Shown here: positions 8,086 through 15,808 of the stretch, piece by piece | How positions within the stretch are numbered: position 1 is the stretch's first letter | Layout of the letters: the number at the start of each line of letters is the position of its first letter | Source: Salinivirgaceae bacterium | GTDB lineage: Bacteria > Bacteroidota > Bacteroidia > Bacteroidales > SZUA-534 | NCBI GenBank assembly: GCA_017474765.1 | Contig: JAFVGW010000025.1 | Location: 1-64,000 of the forward strand | Reading direction: 5' to 3' | DNA length: 64,000 bases | Program-made: the position numbers and the translations under genes | Notes under the pieces: generated by a model | What the model was told of the DNA's origin: nothing | Seen by the model: only the letters and a program-made list of their open reading frames with translations | The model's database searches: none

Positions 8086-8889
8086 ATGGAAAAGAAAAAG
8101 GTGTTATTCGTTTCGCAGGAGATAACTCCCTATTTACCAGAGACAGAGATATCGAAAATCAGTCGCGAGCTTCCACAAGGAATACAAGAACGAGGAAAGG
8201 AAATCCGAACTTTCATGCCGCGTTATGGTTGTGTCAACGAACGCCGCAACCAGTTGCACGAGGTTATCAGGCTTACGGGAATGAACCTTATAATCGACGA
8301 CACCGACCATCCGTTGATTATCAAAGTGGCCTCGATTCAGTCGGCGCGCATGCAGATTTATTTCATCGACAACGAGGATTACTTCCAGCGCAAGGCTACT
8401 CTGAAGAATGCCGACGGCCAGTTTTTTGAGGATAACGACGAGCGTGCAATGTTCTTTGCCCGCGGCGTGCTCGAAACAGTGCAGAAACTGCGCTGGTCGC
8501 CTGATATTATCCACTGCCACGGTTGGTTCACATCGTTTGTGCCGCTCTATGTGAAGCGCACTTTCCGCGACAATCCGCTCTTCAGCAATTCAAAAGTGGT
8601 TACATCCATATATGACAATGAATTCAACGCTCCGCTCAATCCGCAATTGAAGAAGAAGCTGATTTACGATTCCATTTCAGAGAGCGATGTGGCGGGCGTT
8701 ACTGAGCCTAATTATGAGAATTTGATGCGTCTGGCTATCGATTTCTCTGATGGTGTCATCATTGGAAGCGAGAAGGTGAATGAGAAGGTTGCCGCTTATG
8801 CTGAATCAACCAGGAAGCCGATGCTGGGCTATCAGCCTGTTGAGACATATATGGACGCCTTTAACGAGTTTTACGACAGTTTGCTGTAA
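8086..8889 (+). CDS. Glycogen/starch synthase catalytic-domain protein (GT5 N-terminal domain only)
   Basis: 267 residues, against about 480 for full GlgA. It aligns over the GT5 N-terminal Rossmann half: KVLFVSQEITPYLPETE at the N-terminus, FMPRYG, DERAMFFARGVLE, and PDIIHCHGWFTSFVPLYVK. The KTGGL ADP-glucose-binding motif of GlgA is replaced here by a stretch reading LPETEISK, and the whole C-terminal nucleotide-binding half is absent. Short proteins of this kind are conserved in Bacteroidales, where annotation as glycogen synthase is by homology. Enzymatic activity is doubtful from sequence; a regulatory or altered role is possible. Single gene with its own -7 box and a shared terminator. 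Confidence 0.75.
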   Translation: MEKKKVLFVSQEITPYLPETEISKISRELPQGIQERGKEIRTFMPRYGCVNERRNQLHEVIRLTGMNLIIDDTDHPLIIKVASIQSARMQIYFIDNEDYFQRKATLKNADGQFFEDNDERAMFFARGVLETVQKLRWSPDIIHCHGWFTSFVPLYVKRTFRDNPLFSNSKVVTSIYDNEFNAPLNPQLKKKLIYDSISESDVAGVTEPNYENLMRLAIDFSDGVIIGSEKVNEKVAAYAESTRKPMLGYQPVETYMDAFNEFYDSLL

Positions 8890-8910
8890 AGAATATCCAT
8901 ATTAAAATAG

Positions 8911-8937
8911 AAAAGCCGGCTCAAAGCCGGCTTTTTT
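8911..8937. terminator. Bidirectional intrinsic terminator
   Basis: AAAAGCCGGC-TCAAA-GCCGGCTTTTTT: a strong GC stem with an A run on the left and a T run on the right. It ends the glycogen-synthase-like gene (+) and the convergent coiled-coil gene (-). Confidence 0.9.
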
Positions 8938-8970
8938 GTATCAATAACAGATTCGGTTCCCTCTCAGCCT

Positions 8971-9912
8971 CTACTTCAGCGCAATCTCGGTTGAGCCAAT
9001 CATGCTGCCGTCGCAGAAGATTTCGGTTTTGTAGGTTCCGGTTTTGAGTTCGCCCTCCTCGCATTCGTAGTAGATAATCATTTCAATCTTTTCGCCCTTG
9101 TAGTCAACCTGGCGCAAGGCGGAGAAGGTTATCTTGTCGTCTTCGAACTTGAAAGTGTCCTGCTCCTTGTTGACGAGCATCAGGCCGTCGGGATTGACAA
9201 TGCGGATATATACATTCTTGAGCCCCTGGGGTGCAATTGGGTTCTCGTCGAGAGTGAATTTGACGGCGAGGCGTTTGGCCTTTTTGGCTTTTGTGGCGGG
9301 TTTGCCCTTCGATGTGTAGCTTTCCATCGAGGCATCGATAGCCTTAATGACTGATGCTTTGGCAACCTTGTTGGCGGCCTCCTCATATTTCTTTGTCAGC
9401 TGCTTGTTCTCCTGCTTGGCGGCCGTAATCTGTTTCTTCACCTGGGTGTTCTCCTCGGTGAGTTGGATGTTGAGCGTGTTGAGCGAGTCGATTGTGTGGA
9501 CAAAGCTCTTCATCACGTCACGCAGGGTTTTCAGTTCCTTCTTCAGTTTGTTGATTTGCGCCTTGTTTTCCGATTTAGTGGCTTTCAGCTCGTCCATCAA
9601 CTCCTTGATGTGAGCCTTCTCCTGCTCCAGCTGTGCCGAAATGCTGTCGTTGCTGGTCTCGATGTTCTCGTAGTCGGCAAGCAGCAGGTGGTATTGCACT
9701 GTGAGAGAGTCTTTCTCCTCTGATACCTGATTGATGGTGATGGTCTGGATGTGGCTCGTATAGGTTTTTGTGAAATAAAGCACGCACATTACGGCAAGCA
9801 GGATGGATTCAACAACGATTATGGTAATCAGTTTCTTGTTGCTTCCTCCCGATGTTGATTCAAAATCTTTTAAGTTGTCCACGGTGATAGTTTTTTGTGT
9901 TTGACAGGGCAA
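8971..9912 (-). CDS. Coiled-coil membrane protein, unknown function
   Basis: 313 residues. A short cytoplasmic N-terminus precedes one membrane helix (about 28-47, ITIIVVESILLAVMCVLYF). A long coiled coil covers about 60-190 (LEQEKAHIKELMDELKATK and heptads after it). After a basic linker (KPATKAKKAKRLAVKF) comes a beta-rich C-terminal domain of about 100 residues (NVYIRIVNPDGLMLV ... KTEIFCDGSMIGSTEI). The C-terminal part looks like an immunoglobulin-like periplasmic domain. The protein type is recurrent in Bacteroidales but I know no function. It may be co-transcribed with the next upstream gene (18-bp gap). Confidence 0.65.
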   Translation of the reverse strand: MPCQTQKTITVDNLKDFESTSGGSNKKLITIIVVESILLAVMCVLYFTKTYTSHIQTITINQVSEEKDSLTVQYHLLLADYENIETSNDSISAQLEQEKAHIKELMDELKATKSENKAQINKLKKELKTLRDVMKSFVHTIDSLNTLNIQLTEENTQVKKQITAAKQENKQLTKKYEEAANKVAKASVIKAIDASMESYTSKGKPATKAKKAKRLAVKFTLDENPIAPQGLKNVYIRIVNPDGLMLVNKEQDTFKFEDDKITFSALRQVDYKGEKIEMIIYYECEEGELKTGTYKTEIFCDGSMIGSTEIALK

Positions 9913-9930
9913 AAGTAACGTTTGAATTTT

Positions 9931-10392
9931 TTATTCCAACGGTTTGCCGTCAGAATTAGCATATAGAATATCATAAAGAGCGTCAACCGTATCGGCGATT
10001 ATTCCAGTGCAGACAATATTGTGGTGTGCTCGCGCGTCAACCTGCTCCTTGCTGACTTTTTTCTTTAATAATTCGCCGCATTCGGCTGTGCCATAAATGT
10101 TTACAACGGCCGCATTCAAGTCTTGCACTTTTTTGTATTGGGCGAGTTTGGTGTCCATGTCTTTCGGATTATAACGTCCTGTGGCCATTCCCAGAACCAT
10201 GAAACCGCCCGTCACAGCACCACATTTGCCGCGCAGCCGTCCCATTCCGCCGCCGAAAGGAGCTGAAATCATTGTAACGGTGTCTAAATCAGCACCAAAT
10301 TCGGGCGCAAAAGTCATTGAAACCGACTGTGAGCATGCATACCCTTCTTTGAAATAGGCGAGAGCTTTGTCAATAGCCTCTTGTTTTGTCAT
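9931..10392 (-). CDS. C_GCAxxG_C_C family redox protein
   Basis: 153 residues. Cysteines at 20 (YACSQSV), 57 (GKCGAVTGGF), 105 (AECGELL) and 128 (IVCTG) reproduce the spacing of the C_GCAxxG_C_C family, including the defining GKCGAVTGG core. Family members are small, putative redox-active or metal-binding proteins; their reaction is not established. Cytoplasmic, with no signal peptide. The gene lies 18 bp upstream of the coiled-coil gene on the same strand, which may be chance co-transcription. Confidence 0.85.
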   Translation of the reverse strand: MTKQEAIDKALAYFKEGYACSQSVSMTFAPEFGADLDTVTMISAPFGGGMGRLRGKCGAVTGGFMVLGMATGRYNPKDMDTKLAQYKKVQDLNAAVVNIYGTAECGELLKKKVSKEQVDARAHHNIVCTGIIADTVDALYDILYANSDGKPLE

Positions 10393-10519
10393 AAACGGAA
10401 TGTTTTTGATTAACAGGCTGCAAGATAAATAAAATCAGAAAAAACCGTCAGTTAAATTATGTTTATCGGGTATTTTACTGATTTTTTGCCGATAACAATG
10501 ATTTTTCCAATCTCCGCAG

Positions 10520-10527
10520 TACCTTTG
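10520..10527 (+). promoter_or_regulatory. -7 box that fixes the tauE-like start
   Basis: TACCTTTG, an exact TAnnTTTG match. It lies downstream of an in-frame ATG at 10459, so that upstream start would not be on the transcript; the ATG at 10546 is therefore preferred. Confidence 0.5.
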
Positions 10528-10545
10528 CCCGCAGTGGTTCATAAT

Positions 10546-11274
10546 ATGGATTTTTCTGTAATTGTCTGGTTGATATTGTTTTGCACGGGTGCAAGTTTCG
10601 TTCAGCGGGTGAGCGGATTTGGGTTCGGCATATTCATAATGACTATGCTGCCGCACCTGATGCCGTCGTATGGCGAAGCCACCACGCTGTCGGGAATGCT
10701 GTCGGCAGCGCAGTCGCTCTATGTGATTTTCAGTTTCTACCGCTACATTAAATGGCGGGAACTGCTGCCCATTCTTGCGGCGTTTCTGGTCGTCTCGTTT
10801 TTTGCCGTTCAATACGTGTCGGCGGCAACCGATACGCACCTCAAACATCTACTTGGAGTAGTACTTATAATAGTAAGCGTTTACTTCCTGATAATCAGTG
10901 AACGTATAAAATTGAATCCGACCATGCCCGTACAGATTTCGATGGGTGCGTTGAGCGGTGTTATGGGTGGCCTGTTTGCCATGCAGGGGCCGCCAGCAGT
11001 GCTCTATTTCTCGGCCGCCGAATCTGACAAAAACTGCTACATGGCCATGACGCAAGTCTATTTCCTGATTGGCAACATCTTCATGACCGTCTATCGCTGG
11101 CAATGCGGCTTTCTCACGCCCACAGTCGGCTGGTGCTGGCTCTACACCTTGATTGGGGTTGTGGTTGGCTCGTGGCTTGGCCGCCTGGTTTTCGACAGGC
11201 TCTCGGCTCCGCTTCTGCGGAAGGTCATTTATGCCTATATGGCCGTCAGCGGGGTTATAGCGCTGATGGCATGA
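10546..11274 (+). CDS. TauE/SafE family membrane transporter
   Basis: 242 residues from the ATG at 10546, chosen because the -7 box at 10520 excludes the ATG at 10459 and because the first helix begins right after it (MDFSVIVWLILFCTGAS). About eight hydrophobic helices. The family pattern is present twice: SFVQRVSGFGFGIFIMTML near the N-terminus and GALSGVMGGLFAMQGPPAV in the middle. TauE/SafE proteins export organosulfonates or sulfite in characterised cases; the substrate here is unknown. Inner membrane. Monocistronic, ending in a short hairpin terminator. Confidence 0.85.
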   Translation: MDFSVIVWLILFCTGASFVQRVSGFGFGIFIMTMLPHLMPSYGEATTLSGMLSAAQSLYVIFSFYRYIKWRELLPILAAFLVVSFFAVQYVSAATDTHLKHLLGVVLIIVSVYFLIISERIKLNPTMPVQISMGALSGVMGGLFAMQGPPAVLYFSAAESDKNCYMAMTQVYFLIGNIFMTVYRWQCGFLTPTVGWCWLYTLIGVVVGSWLGRLVFDRLSAPLLRKVIYAYMAVSGVIALMA

Positions 11275-11277
11275 TGT

Positions 11278-11295
11278 ATCCGCAAGCGGATTTTT
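11278..11295 (+). terminator. Short intrinsic terminator after the TauE-like gene
   Basis: ATCCG-CAAG-CGGAT followed by five T. The stem is only five base pairs. Confidence 0.55.
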
Positions 11296-11346
11296 GAATT
11301 TTGGTTTTCGCTTCGCGAGAAATTGTAAGAAAATCTGAAAGAAAAT

Positions 11347-11844
11347 TTATAAAGAATTGATTTTCATGGCTGTTAATCCTGTGTATTTACTAATCAATTC
11401 AACTGACATGCCATCTGCTTTCATACGGCGGGCAATAGTTATCAAATTACTATCATCAGTGATATCACCATTATCGAGAACGGATGCCCACTCGTTCCAA
11501 TCGGTTTCAGAAATGATTTGCTCAACCTGTTGCCGCAGTGGCTTCATATCGTTGACGGCAGTGTTATATAGTTCCTTTGGGTCGATGGTCGCATAGTCGT
11601 GAACAAGCACATGCCGCATTCCCTGAACAACCTTCCACGGAATTTCAGGATGCGATTTTTTGAAGTCGCTAGTCAGCATAAAAGCCGCTTCGCCAACAAT
11701 CTCCACATTTTTAATTACCGAATAGTATGTGCGCTTGTCGGCCACGAGTTCATCGAAAGAGTAACCGTCGATGAGCATCGTCACATTATTGGAATACTCC
11801 ACAATGTCCTCCAATCGACCTTTATCTCTCGCTCGTTCTCTCAT
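11347..11844 (-). CDS. hepT: HepT-like ribonuclease toxin (DUF86) with C-terminal extension
   Basis: 165 residues. The toxin core covers about 1-115 and carries the HEPN signature RX4HXY as RHVLVHDY, with YSVIKNVEIVGEAAFMLT upstream. A further 45 residues follow the core; the last 28 (ARRMKADGMSVELISKYTGL plus eight more) resemble the small helical tail found in Rpn-type nucleases and other Bacteroidota proteins. HepT toxins cleave or block RNA and are neutralised by MntA, in one characterised system by polyadenylylation of the tyrosine in this motif. The partner gene lies directly upstream and overlaps by 23 bp, so translation is probably coupled. Confidence 0.85.
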   Translation of the reverse strand: MRERARDKGRLEDIVEYSNNVTMLIDGYSFDELVADKRTYYSVIKNVEIVGEAAFMLTSDFKKSHPEIPWKVVQGMRHVLVHDYATIDPKELYNTAVNDMKPLRQQVEQIISETDWNEWASVLDNGDITDDSNLITIARRMKADGMSVELISKYTGLTAMKINSL

Positions 11845-12130
11845 AAATCAGTTTTTTATCGCGATTGGCACTTTCAGCCGCATACGGGCGTAGCGTTCCT
11901 TCAACAACCAAATCAACTTCGCGGCCCAGCAACTCCTTCAAATCCATATACATACCTCCGTGAGTGAAAAGAGTGAAAGGCTTACCAGAATAATCAGGTA
12001 CAAAAAGAATATCGATGTCGCTTGTTGGGGTTTCTTCGCCACGAGCGAAAGAACCAAAAAGCCATGCTTTTAAAACAGGCTGCGTCTTGAAATAATCGGC
12101 AATTGTTTTTTGTATCTGATTGGTGCTCAT
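11822..12130 (-). CDS. mntA: MntA-like nucleotidyltransferase antitoxin
   Basis: 102 residues from the ATG at 12130 (MSTNQIQKTIADYF); a start at 12184 would add an unlikely 18-residue stretch. The minimal nucleotidyltransferase motif GSX10DXD is intact (GSFARGEETPTSDID), and a third acidic residue is available in EVDLVVEG. In the MntA/HepT system this enzyme transfers AMP to the toxin's RX4HXY tyrosine. Antitoxin first and toxin second, with overlapping ends, is the usual order. Type VII toxin-antitoxin by family. Confidence 0.87.
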   Translation of the reverse strand: MSTNQIQKTIADYFKTQPVLKAWLFGSFARGEETPTSDIDILFVPDYSGKPFTLFTHGGMYMDLKELLGREVDLVVEGTLRPYAAESANRDKKLIYERTSER

Positions 12131-12245
12131 GCGCGAAACGTTTTGATTATTGAACAAAGATAAACAATAATAAACAACTTTCACAATTCAGTCTATCCAA
12201 GACAAAAAAGTCTGAAAACGGAAAAAAGATTCCGAGAAGACAACC

Positions 12246-12908
12246 TTAATTCTCCAATCTCCCCACTTCATACCCAGCCACCTTCACCGCCTCAATCACC
12301 ATTTGCAGGCGCTCGGCGCTTTGAGGAAGGCGGTCGTGAAGAAGGATGATGGCACCGGGGCGCAGTTGGCGGCTGATTCGGCGCGCTATTTTGGCGTTGT
12401 TGGCACCGTTTGTGTCATAGGTGCGGATGGTCCAGCCTATGGTTTTGAGATTCAGGTTTTTGACAGCCTTGCCGATGGTTGGATTTGTAACGCCAAACGG
12501 CGGGCGGAAAAGCGTTGTTGTGCTGCCCGTGGCCTGCTCAATGGCCTGTTGACACCGACGGATGTCGGCAAGCATACGGCCGCGGCCGAAAAGCGGAAAG
12601 CCGTTTGCGTGGCTAAAACTGTGTATTCCAATCTGATGCCCTTCGTCGGCCATACGCTTGAGCAGAGCCTCGTTGCCAGCAATGCGGCTGCCGATGCAGA
12701 AGAACGTGGCTTTGGCGTTGTTGCGCTTCAACACGTCGAGCACTTGGGGTGTCTGCTCGGCGTCGGGGCCGTCGTCAAATGTCAGATACACAACCTTTTC
12801 AGCAGTCTTGACACGGCACAGAGCCTTCACATACACTTGCGATTTTATGCTGTACGAAGCGTAAAACAAGAATGCCAGAATGGCGGCGGCGGCGAGTGCG
12901 ATAATCAT
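12246..12908 (-). CDS. Polysaccharide deacetylase (NodB domain), membrane-anchored
   Basis: 220 residues. An N-terminal hydrophobic segment (about 1-20) anchors or exports the protein. The NodB domain shows all main motifs: TFDDGP (metal and base aspartates), HSFSH (metal histidines), RPPFG and LLHD. CE4 enzymes remove N- or O-acetyl groups from polysaccharide such as peptidoglycan or chitooligosaccharide. It is the last gene of the minus-strand ketosynthase operon; related genes occur in aryl-polyene-type clusters of Bacteroidota, so it may act on the glycan or lipid carrier of that product. The gap to the gene upstream is filled with repeats, so co-transcription is inferred. Confidence 0.88.
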   Translation of the reverse strand: MIIALAAAAILAFLFYASYSIKSQVYVKALCRVKTAEKVVYLTFDDGPDAEQTPQVLDVLKRNNAKATFFCIGSRIAGNEALLKRMADEGHQIGIHSFSHANGFPLFGRGRMLADIRRCQQAIEQATGSTTTLFRPPFGVTNPTIGKAVKNLNLKTIGWTIRTYDTNGANNAKIARRISRQLRPGAIILLHDRLPQSAERLQMVIEAVKVAGYEVGRLEN

Positions 12909-12919
12909 TGTTTGTTTCT

Positions 12920-13036
12920 AACCGATTTAACCCGATTTTATCCGATTTATGCGGACGCGATAAATCGCGTCCCTACCAACCCCCAACACCTAATACCCAA
13001 CACCAAAAATCCTAACTACTAATTCCTAAATCCTAA
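12920..13036. repeat. Composite of simple dispersed repeats between operon genes
   Basis: Three repeat types stand side by side: three CCGATTTa-type units (12922-12950), a GGACGCGAT palindrome (12953-12972), and C/T/A-rich units such as CCTAACTACT (12974-13036). The last type runs into the 3' end of the neighbouring ketosynthase-like gene, whose final residues GRG and stop come from it. Confidence 0.7.
12953..12972. repeat. Dispersed palindrome GGACGCGAT-aa-ATCGCGTCC
   Basis: Perfect nine-base arms with a two-base spacer. A close relative occurs at 24320-24341. Both are intergenic. This resembles REP-type palindromes. Confidence 0.75.
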
Positions 13037-13039
13037 CTA

Positions 13040-13945
13040 CTACCCCCTACCTAACAAAATCAGCGAATGGTTTATATGTTGGTAGTCGCTTATTATCAGT
13101 GTTTTATTGGCAGTGGAATTGTTTATTGCAAAATCCAGAGCCCGCGCCGAGAGTGTCGGGTAGTCGCAGGTTTTGAATTGTAACGGCTTGTTTTTCAGCG
13201 ACAAACGCTTTTTGATATTGTCGGTGGTTGCGGTGTTGCAGTTGGCCACAATGCATAAATCGCTTATTTCTATGCCATTGCGGTTGGCCGTCTCAACAAT
13301 CCATTCAATCAGTTTGTCGTCGGTCAGGCGACCGCTGCGGGTGTCGATGTCGAGCACTGCGGCACTTTTGTTGCCCGATGCGGTGGCGTTCAGAACGAAG
13401 AAGTTGGCGCCCTCGCCAAGTTCGTATTCGCGCGTCATTCCAAGGCGGCGCTGAATGTCGGCCGACGAAGCGGTAATCTCGTCAATCGCGCCAAGCAGAA
13501 CATTCTTTTTGCCCTCGTTCACCTGCATTGCAGCGTCAATCAGCGCACTCTCGAAACTCAATCCGCGGTGGGCGTAAGTAACATTGTATGAGTGAATTCC
13601 GCGCAGCAGGGCAATCTGTCCGCCAATGGTGTTGAAGGTGGACTGAATGAACGGCGTGGGGTTCAGAAGCCGCTCGCTGTTGGCTACAATCGACTCGATA
13701 AACTTTTCTGTATCAGCCAGACAGCCGAATCCAGTGGCCGTGATAATGGCGTCGATGCTTTCGGGTGTCAGTCCCTCGATGCACTTCAGGCCGCAGGCTA
13801 CGCCCATTTTCACAATTCGGCTCATACGGCGGCGCAGCGCGGGGTCGGCAATAATTTCCTTGTAATCGAGCACAGCCTCAACGCCGTCCATAACGAGTTG
13901 GTCGTTAGCAATTTGGCAGGTTCGTGTGATGTAGACAGGTTTCAT
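13040..13945 (-). CDS. Ketosynthase-like protein without active-site cysteine
   Basis: 301 residues resembling the short beta-ketoacyl-synthase N-terminal-like family (Ketoacyl-synt_2) found in aryl-polyene and flexirubin clusters. The family stretch NPTPFIQSTFNTIGGQIAL is present. Where a true ketosynthase has its nucleophilic cysteine, this protein reads SYNVTYAHRGLSFESAL, with no cysteine, and no HGTAT motif is found. A chain-length-factor-like or structural partner of the neighbouring ketosynthases is the likely role (inference). Start ATG at 13945 (MKPVYITRTCQ). Its 3' end lies in simple repeats. Confidence 0.72.
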   Translation of the reverse strand: MKPVYITRTCQIANDQLVMDGVEAVLDYKEIIADPALRRRMSRIVKMGVACGLKCIEGLTPESIDAIITATGFGCLADTEKFIESIVANSERLLNPTPFIQSTFNTIGGQIALLRGIHSYNVTYAHRGLSFESALIDAAMQVNEGKKNVLLGAIDEITASSADIQRRLGMTREYELGEGANFFVLNATASGNKSAAVLDIDTRSGRLTDDKLIEWIVETANRNGIEISDLCIVANCNTATTDNIKKRLSLKNKPLQFKTCDYPTLSARALDFAINNSTANKTLIISDYQHINHSLILLGRG

Positions 13946-13953
13946 TTTGCTTC

Positions 13954-14021
13954 TGCGTTTTCCGTCAGCGCTTGCGCTGCTTTGTATTTAATTGTTTTTC
14001 AGTGTTTCTCGTGGTTTAATG
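13954..14021. repeat. Dispersed repeat, diverged copy C
   Basis: Shares the core CCGTCaGCGCTTGCGC and a trailing GTGTTT..CGTGGTTtAA with copies A and B at 15.5-15.8 kb, but is shorter and more diverged. It fills the gap between two ketosynthase genes. Confidence 0.65.
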
Positions 14022-14028
14022 TTTTGTG

Positions 14029-15213
14029 TCAGTCGGCCCGTGAAAACACCAGCGACGTATCGTTTCCGCCGAATCCGAAAGCATTCGACAGCACGTTGCG
14101 CACGCGGCGTCCTTCGGCAAATTCGGTTTCAGGCGCAAGCCCGATGGCCTCGTCAGCCGACTTAAAGTTAAGGTTCGGATAAACGTATCCATTTTTCACT
14201 GACAGAGCCGAATATACAGCCTCAATGCCTTCCGACGCGCCCAGTGTGTGGCCGATGAACGCTTTCACCGAACTGAACGGCGGCACGCGGTCGCCGAAAA
14301 TACGGCGAATGGCGGTTGCTTCCGATAGGTCGTTGTTGGGTGTGGCTGTGCCGTGAACGTTAATGTAATCAATTTCAGACGGTTGCAGACCTGCCACCGC
14401 CATTGCTGCGCTCATTGAGCCGAAGGCGCCGTTGCCCTCGGGCGAGCAGCCCGTTTGGTGGTAGGCGTCGTTAGCGTTGGCGTAACCCGTTAAAAGACAG
14501 TAAGGTGCGTGTGCGGCGTCCTCGCTGCGCTGCAAAACAATGTAGCCCGCGCCCTCGCCAAGGTTCAGCCCCGCGCGGGTGGCGTCGAACGGGCGGCAGT
14601 GCTCTTTATCGAGAATCATTAGCGAGCCGAATCCGTTCAGCGTGAACTTGCAGAGCGCGTCGGTGCCGCCAGCCACAACAGCGTCAAGCATATTGTGCTG
14701 CAGCATTCTCGCGCCAAGCATAATGGCGTTGCCCGCCGACGAGCAGGCCGTGCTGATGGTGGTTACAAAGCCACTGATTCCCAGTTGGTTGGCTATAAAT
14801 TCGGTGCTTGCGCCGCAGTCGTGCTGACTCACAAGGCGCAGCCGTCCGCGGTTGTGGTCGGTGCGGAAATCGTTGTAGAACACCTCGCTCAAATCCATTC
14901 CGCCCACCGAAGTGGATGAAATGAAGCCCACGCGCTTTTTGCTGACGTCGATGCCAGCGTCGGCCACAGCCTCACGCGCGGCCATAAGCCCCAGCAGAGC
15001 GGTGCGCGAATAGGTGCGTTCGGCGTTGAGATTCAGGCGTTTGGCAAGTTCGGTGTTCGTCGCTTTCACTTCCGACACGGGCACGTCGAGCGTGGTTTGG
15101 AAAAACCGTGGTTTCCCCATTCCGTGCCGCCCCGTGCGCAACGACTCAATGTTTTCACTCACACCAAAGCCGATGCCCGACACCGCGCCGAGTCCCGTAA
15201 CCGCAATCCGCAT
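14029..15213 (-). CDS. Beta-ketoacyl-ACP synthase (FabF/KAS II type)
   Basis: 394 residues, full length. Condenses malonyl-ACP with a growing acyl chain. The active site is complete: Cys157 (STACSSAGNA), His287 (NVHGTATPNN) and His322 (FIGHTLGASEG). The N-terminus MRIAVTGLGAVSGIG starts directly at the first strand. It abuts the acp gene without a gap and belongs to the operon running from 18544 down to 12246. The C-terminus (NAFGFGGNDTSLVFSRAD) is typical. Fatty-acid housekeeping FabF would lie next to acpP-fabF in a different context; the paired ketosynthases and thioesterase here favour a specialised polyene or lipid product. Confidence 0.9.
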   Translation of the reverse strand: MRIAVTGLGAVSGIGFGVSENIESLRTGRHGMGKPRFFQTTLDVPVSEVKATNTELAKRLNLNAERTYSRTALLGLMAAREAVADAGIDVSKKRVGFISSTSVGGMDLSEVFYNDFRTDHNRGRLRLVSQHDCGASTEFIANQLGISGFVTTISTACSSAGNAIMLGARMLQHNMLDAVVAGGTDALCKFTLNGFGSLMILDKEHCRPFDATRAGLNLGEGAGYIVLQRSEDAAHAPYCLLTGYANANDAYHQTGCSPEGNGAFGSMSAAMAVAGLQPSEIDYINVHGTATPNNDLSEATAIRRIFGDRVPPFSSVKAFIGHTLGASEGIEAVYSALSVKNGYVYPNLNFKSADEAIGLAPETEFAEGRRVRNVLSNAFGFGGNDTSLVFSRAD

Positions 15214-15474
15214 TTATTTTTTCTGATTGGCGGTGATGTATTCGGCCAGCGTTTTCACCGAGTAGAAAATCTCTTTTCCCTGTGCGGGATTCTCAATTTT
15301 GATGCCGTAGTTGCGCTCCAGAATCAAGATAATCTCCAGTGCGTCAATCGAATCCAAGCCCAGACCGCCGTCGCCGAAAAGCGGTGCTTCAGCGTCGATG
15401 TCGGCGGGGGTTACCTCCTCAAGATTCAGTTCGGCAATCAGTTCGCCTTTAAGTTTTTCAATCAATTCTTCCAT
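15214..15474 (-). CDS. Acyl carrier protein
   Basis: 86 residues. The phosphopantetheine attachment serine is Ser42 in GLDSIDALEI. The variant DSID in place of DSLD is usual for ACPs of aryl-polyene-like clusters. Acidic, four-helix length. It carries the acyl chain for the two catalytic ketosynthases in this operon. It ends on the base before the next gene starts. Confidence 0.92.
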   Translation of the reverse strand: MEELIEKLKGELIAELNLEEVTPADIDAEAPLFGDGGLGLDSIDALEIILILERNYGIKIENPAQGKEIFYSVKTLAEYITANQKK

Positions 15475-15537
15475 TATTCCTGCGTATTATATTGAATTTT
15501 AAATAGTTATCAATCTTATATTTCTTCCTAATAGTTT

Positions 15538-15660
15538 CGTTGGCAATTTATTCATTTTTAGCGCTTTCGCGATATCAGCCCTCAAAAATCCGTGTTTTCC
15601 GTCGGCGCCTGCGCCGCTTTTAAGCATTATTTTCCGTGATTTCAGTGTTTTCCGTGGTTA
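15538..15660. repeat. Dispersed repeat, copy A
   Basis: About 123 bp containing TTTTAGCGCTTTCGCGATAT, the hairpin core GGCGCcTGCGCC and the end GTGTTTTCCGTGGTTAA. It matches copy B exactly 148 bp further right over its whole length with scattered mismatches. Confidence 0.8.
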
Positions 15661-15685
15661 AAAAATTCCGTCGTTCAAAAATCTC

Positions 15686-15808
15686 CGTTGTCAATTCATT
15701 CAATTTTAGCGCTTTCGCGATATTAGTTCTCATTTTCCGTGCCCTCCGTCGGCGCTTGCGCCGCTTTTCTTGCACTTTTTTCCGTGTTTTCTGTGTTTTC
15801 CGTGGTTA
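15686..15808. repeat. Dispersed repeat, copy B, overlapping a gene end
   Basis: Second copy of the repeat, 148 bp from copy A. Bases 15723-15808 are read as the last roughly 28 codons of the fused ketosynthase gene, and the stop codon lies inside the repeat. Confidence 0.8.
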
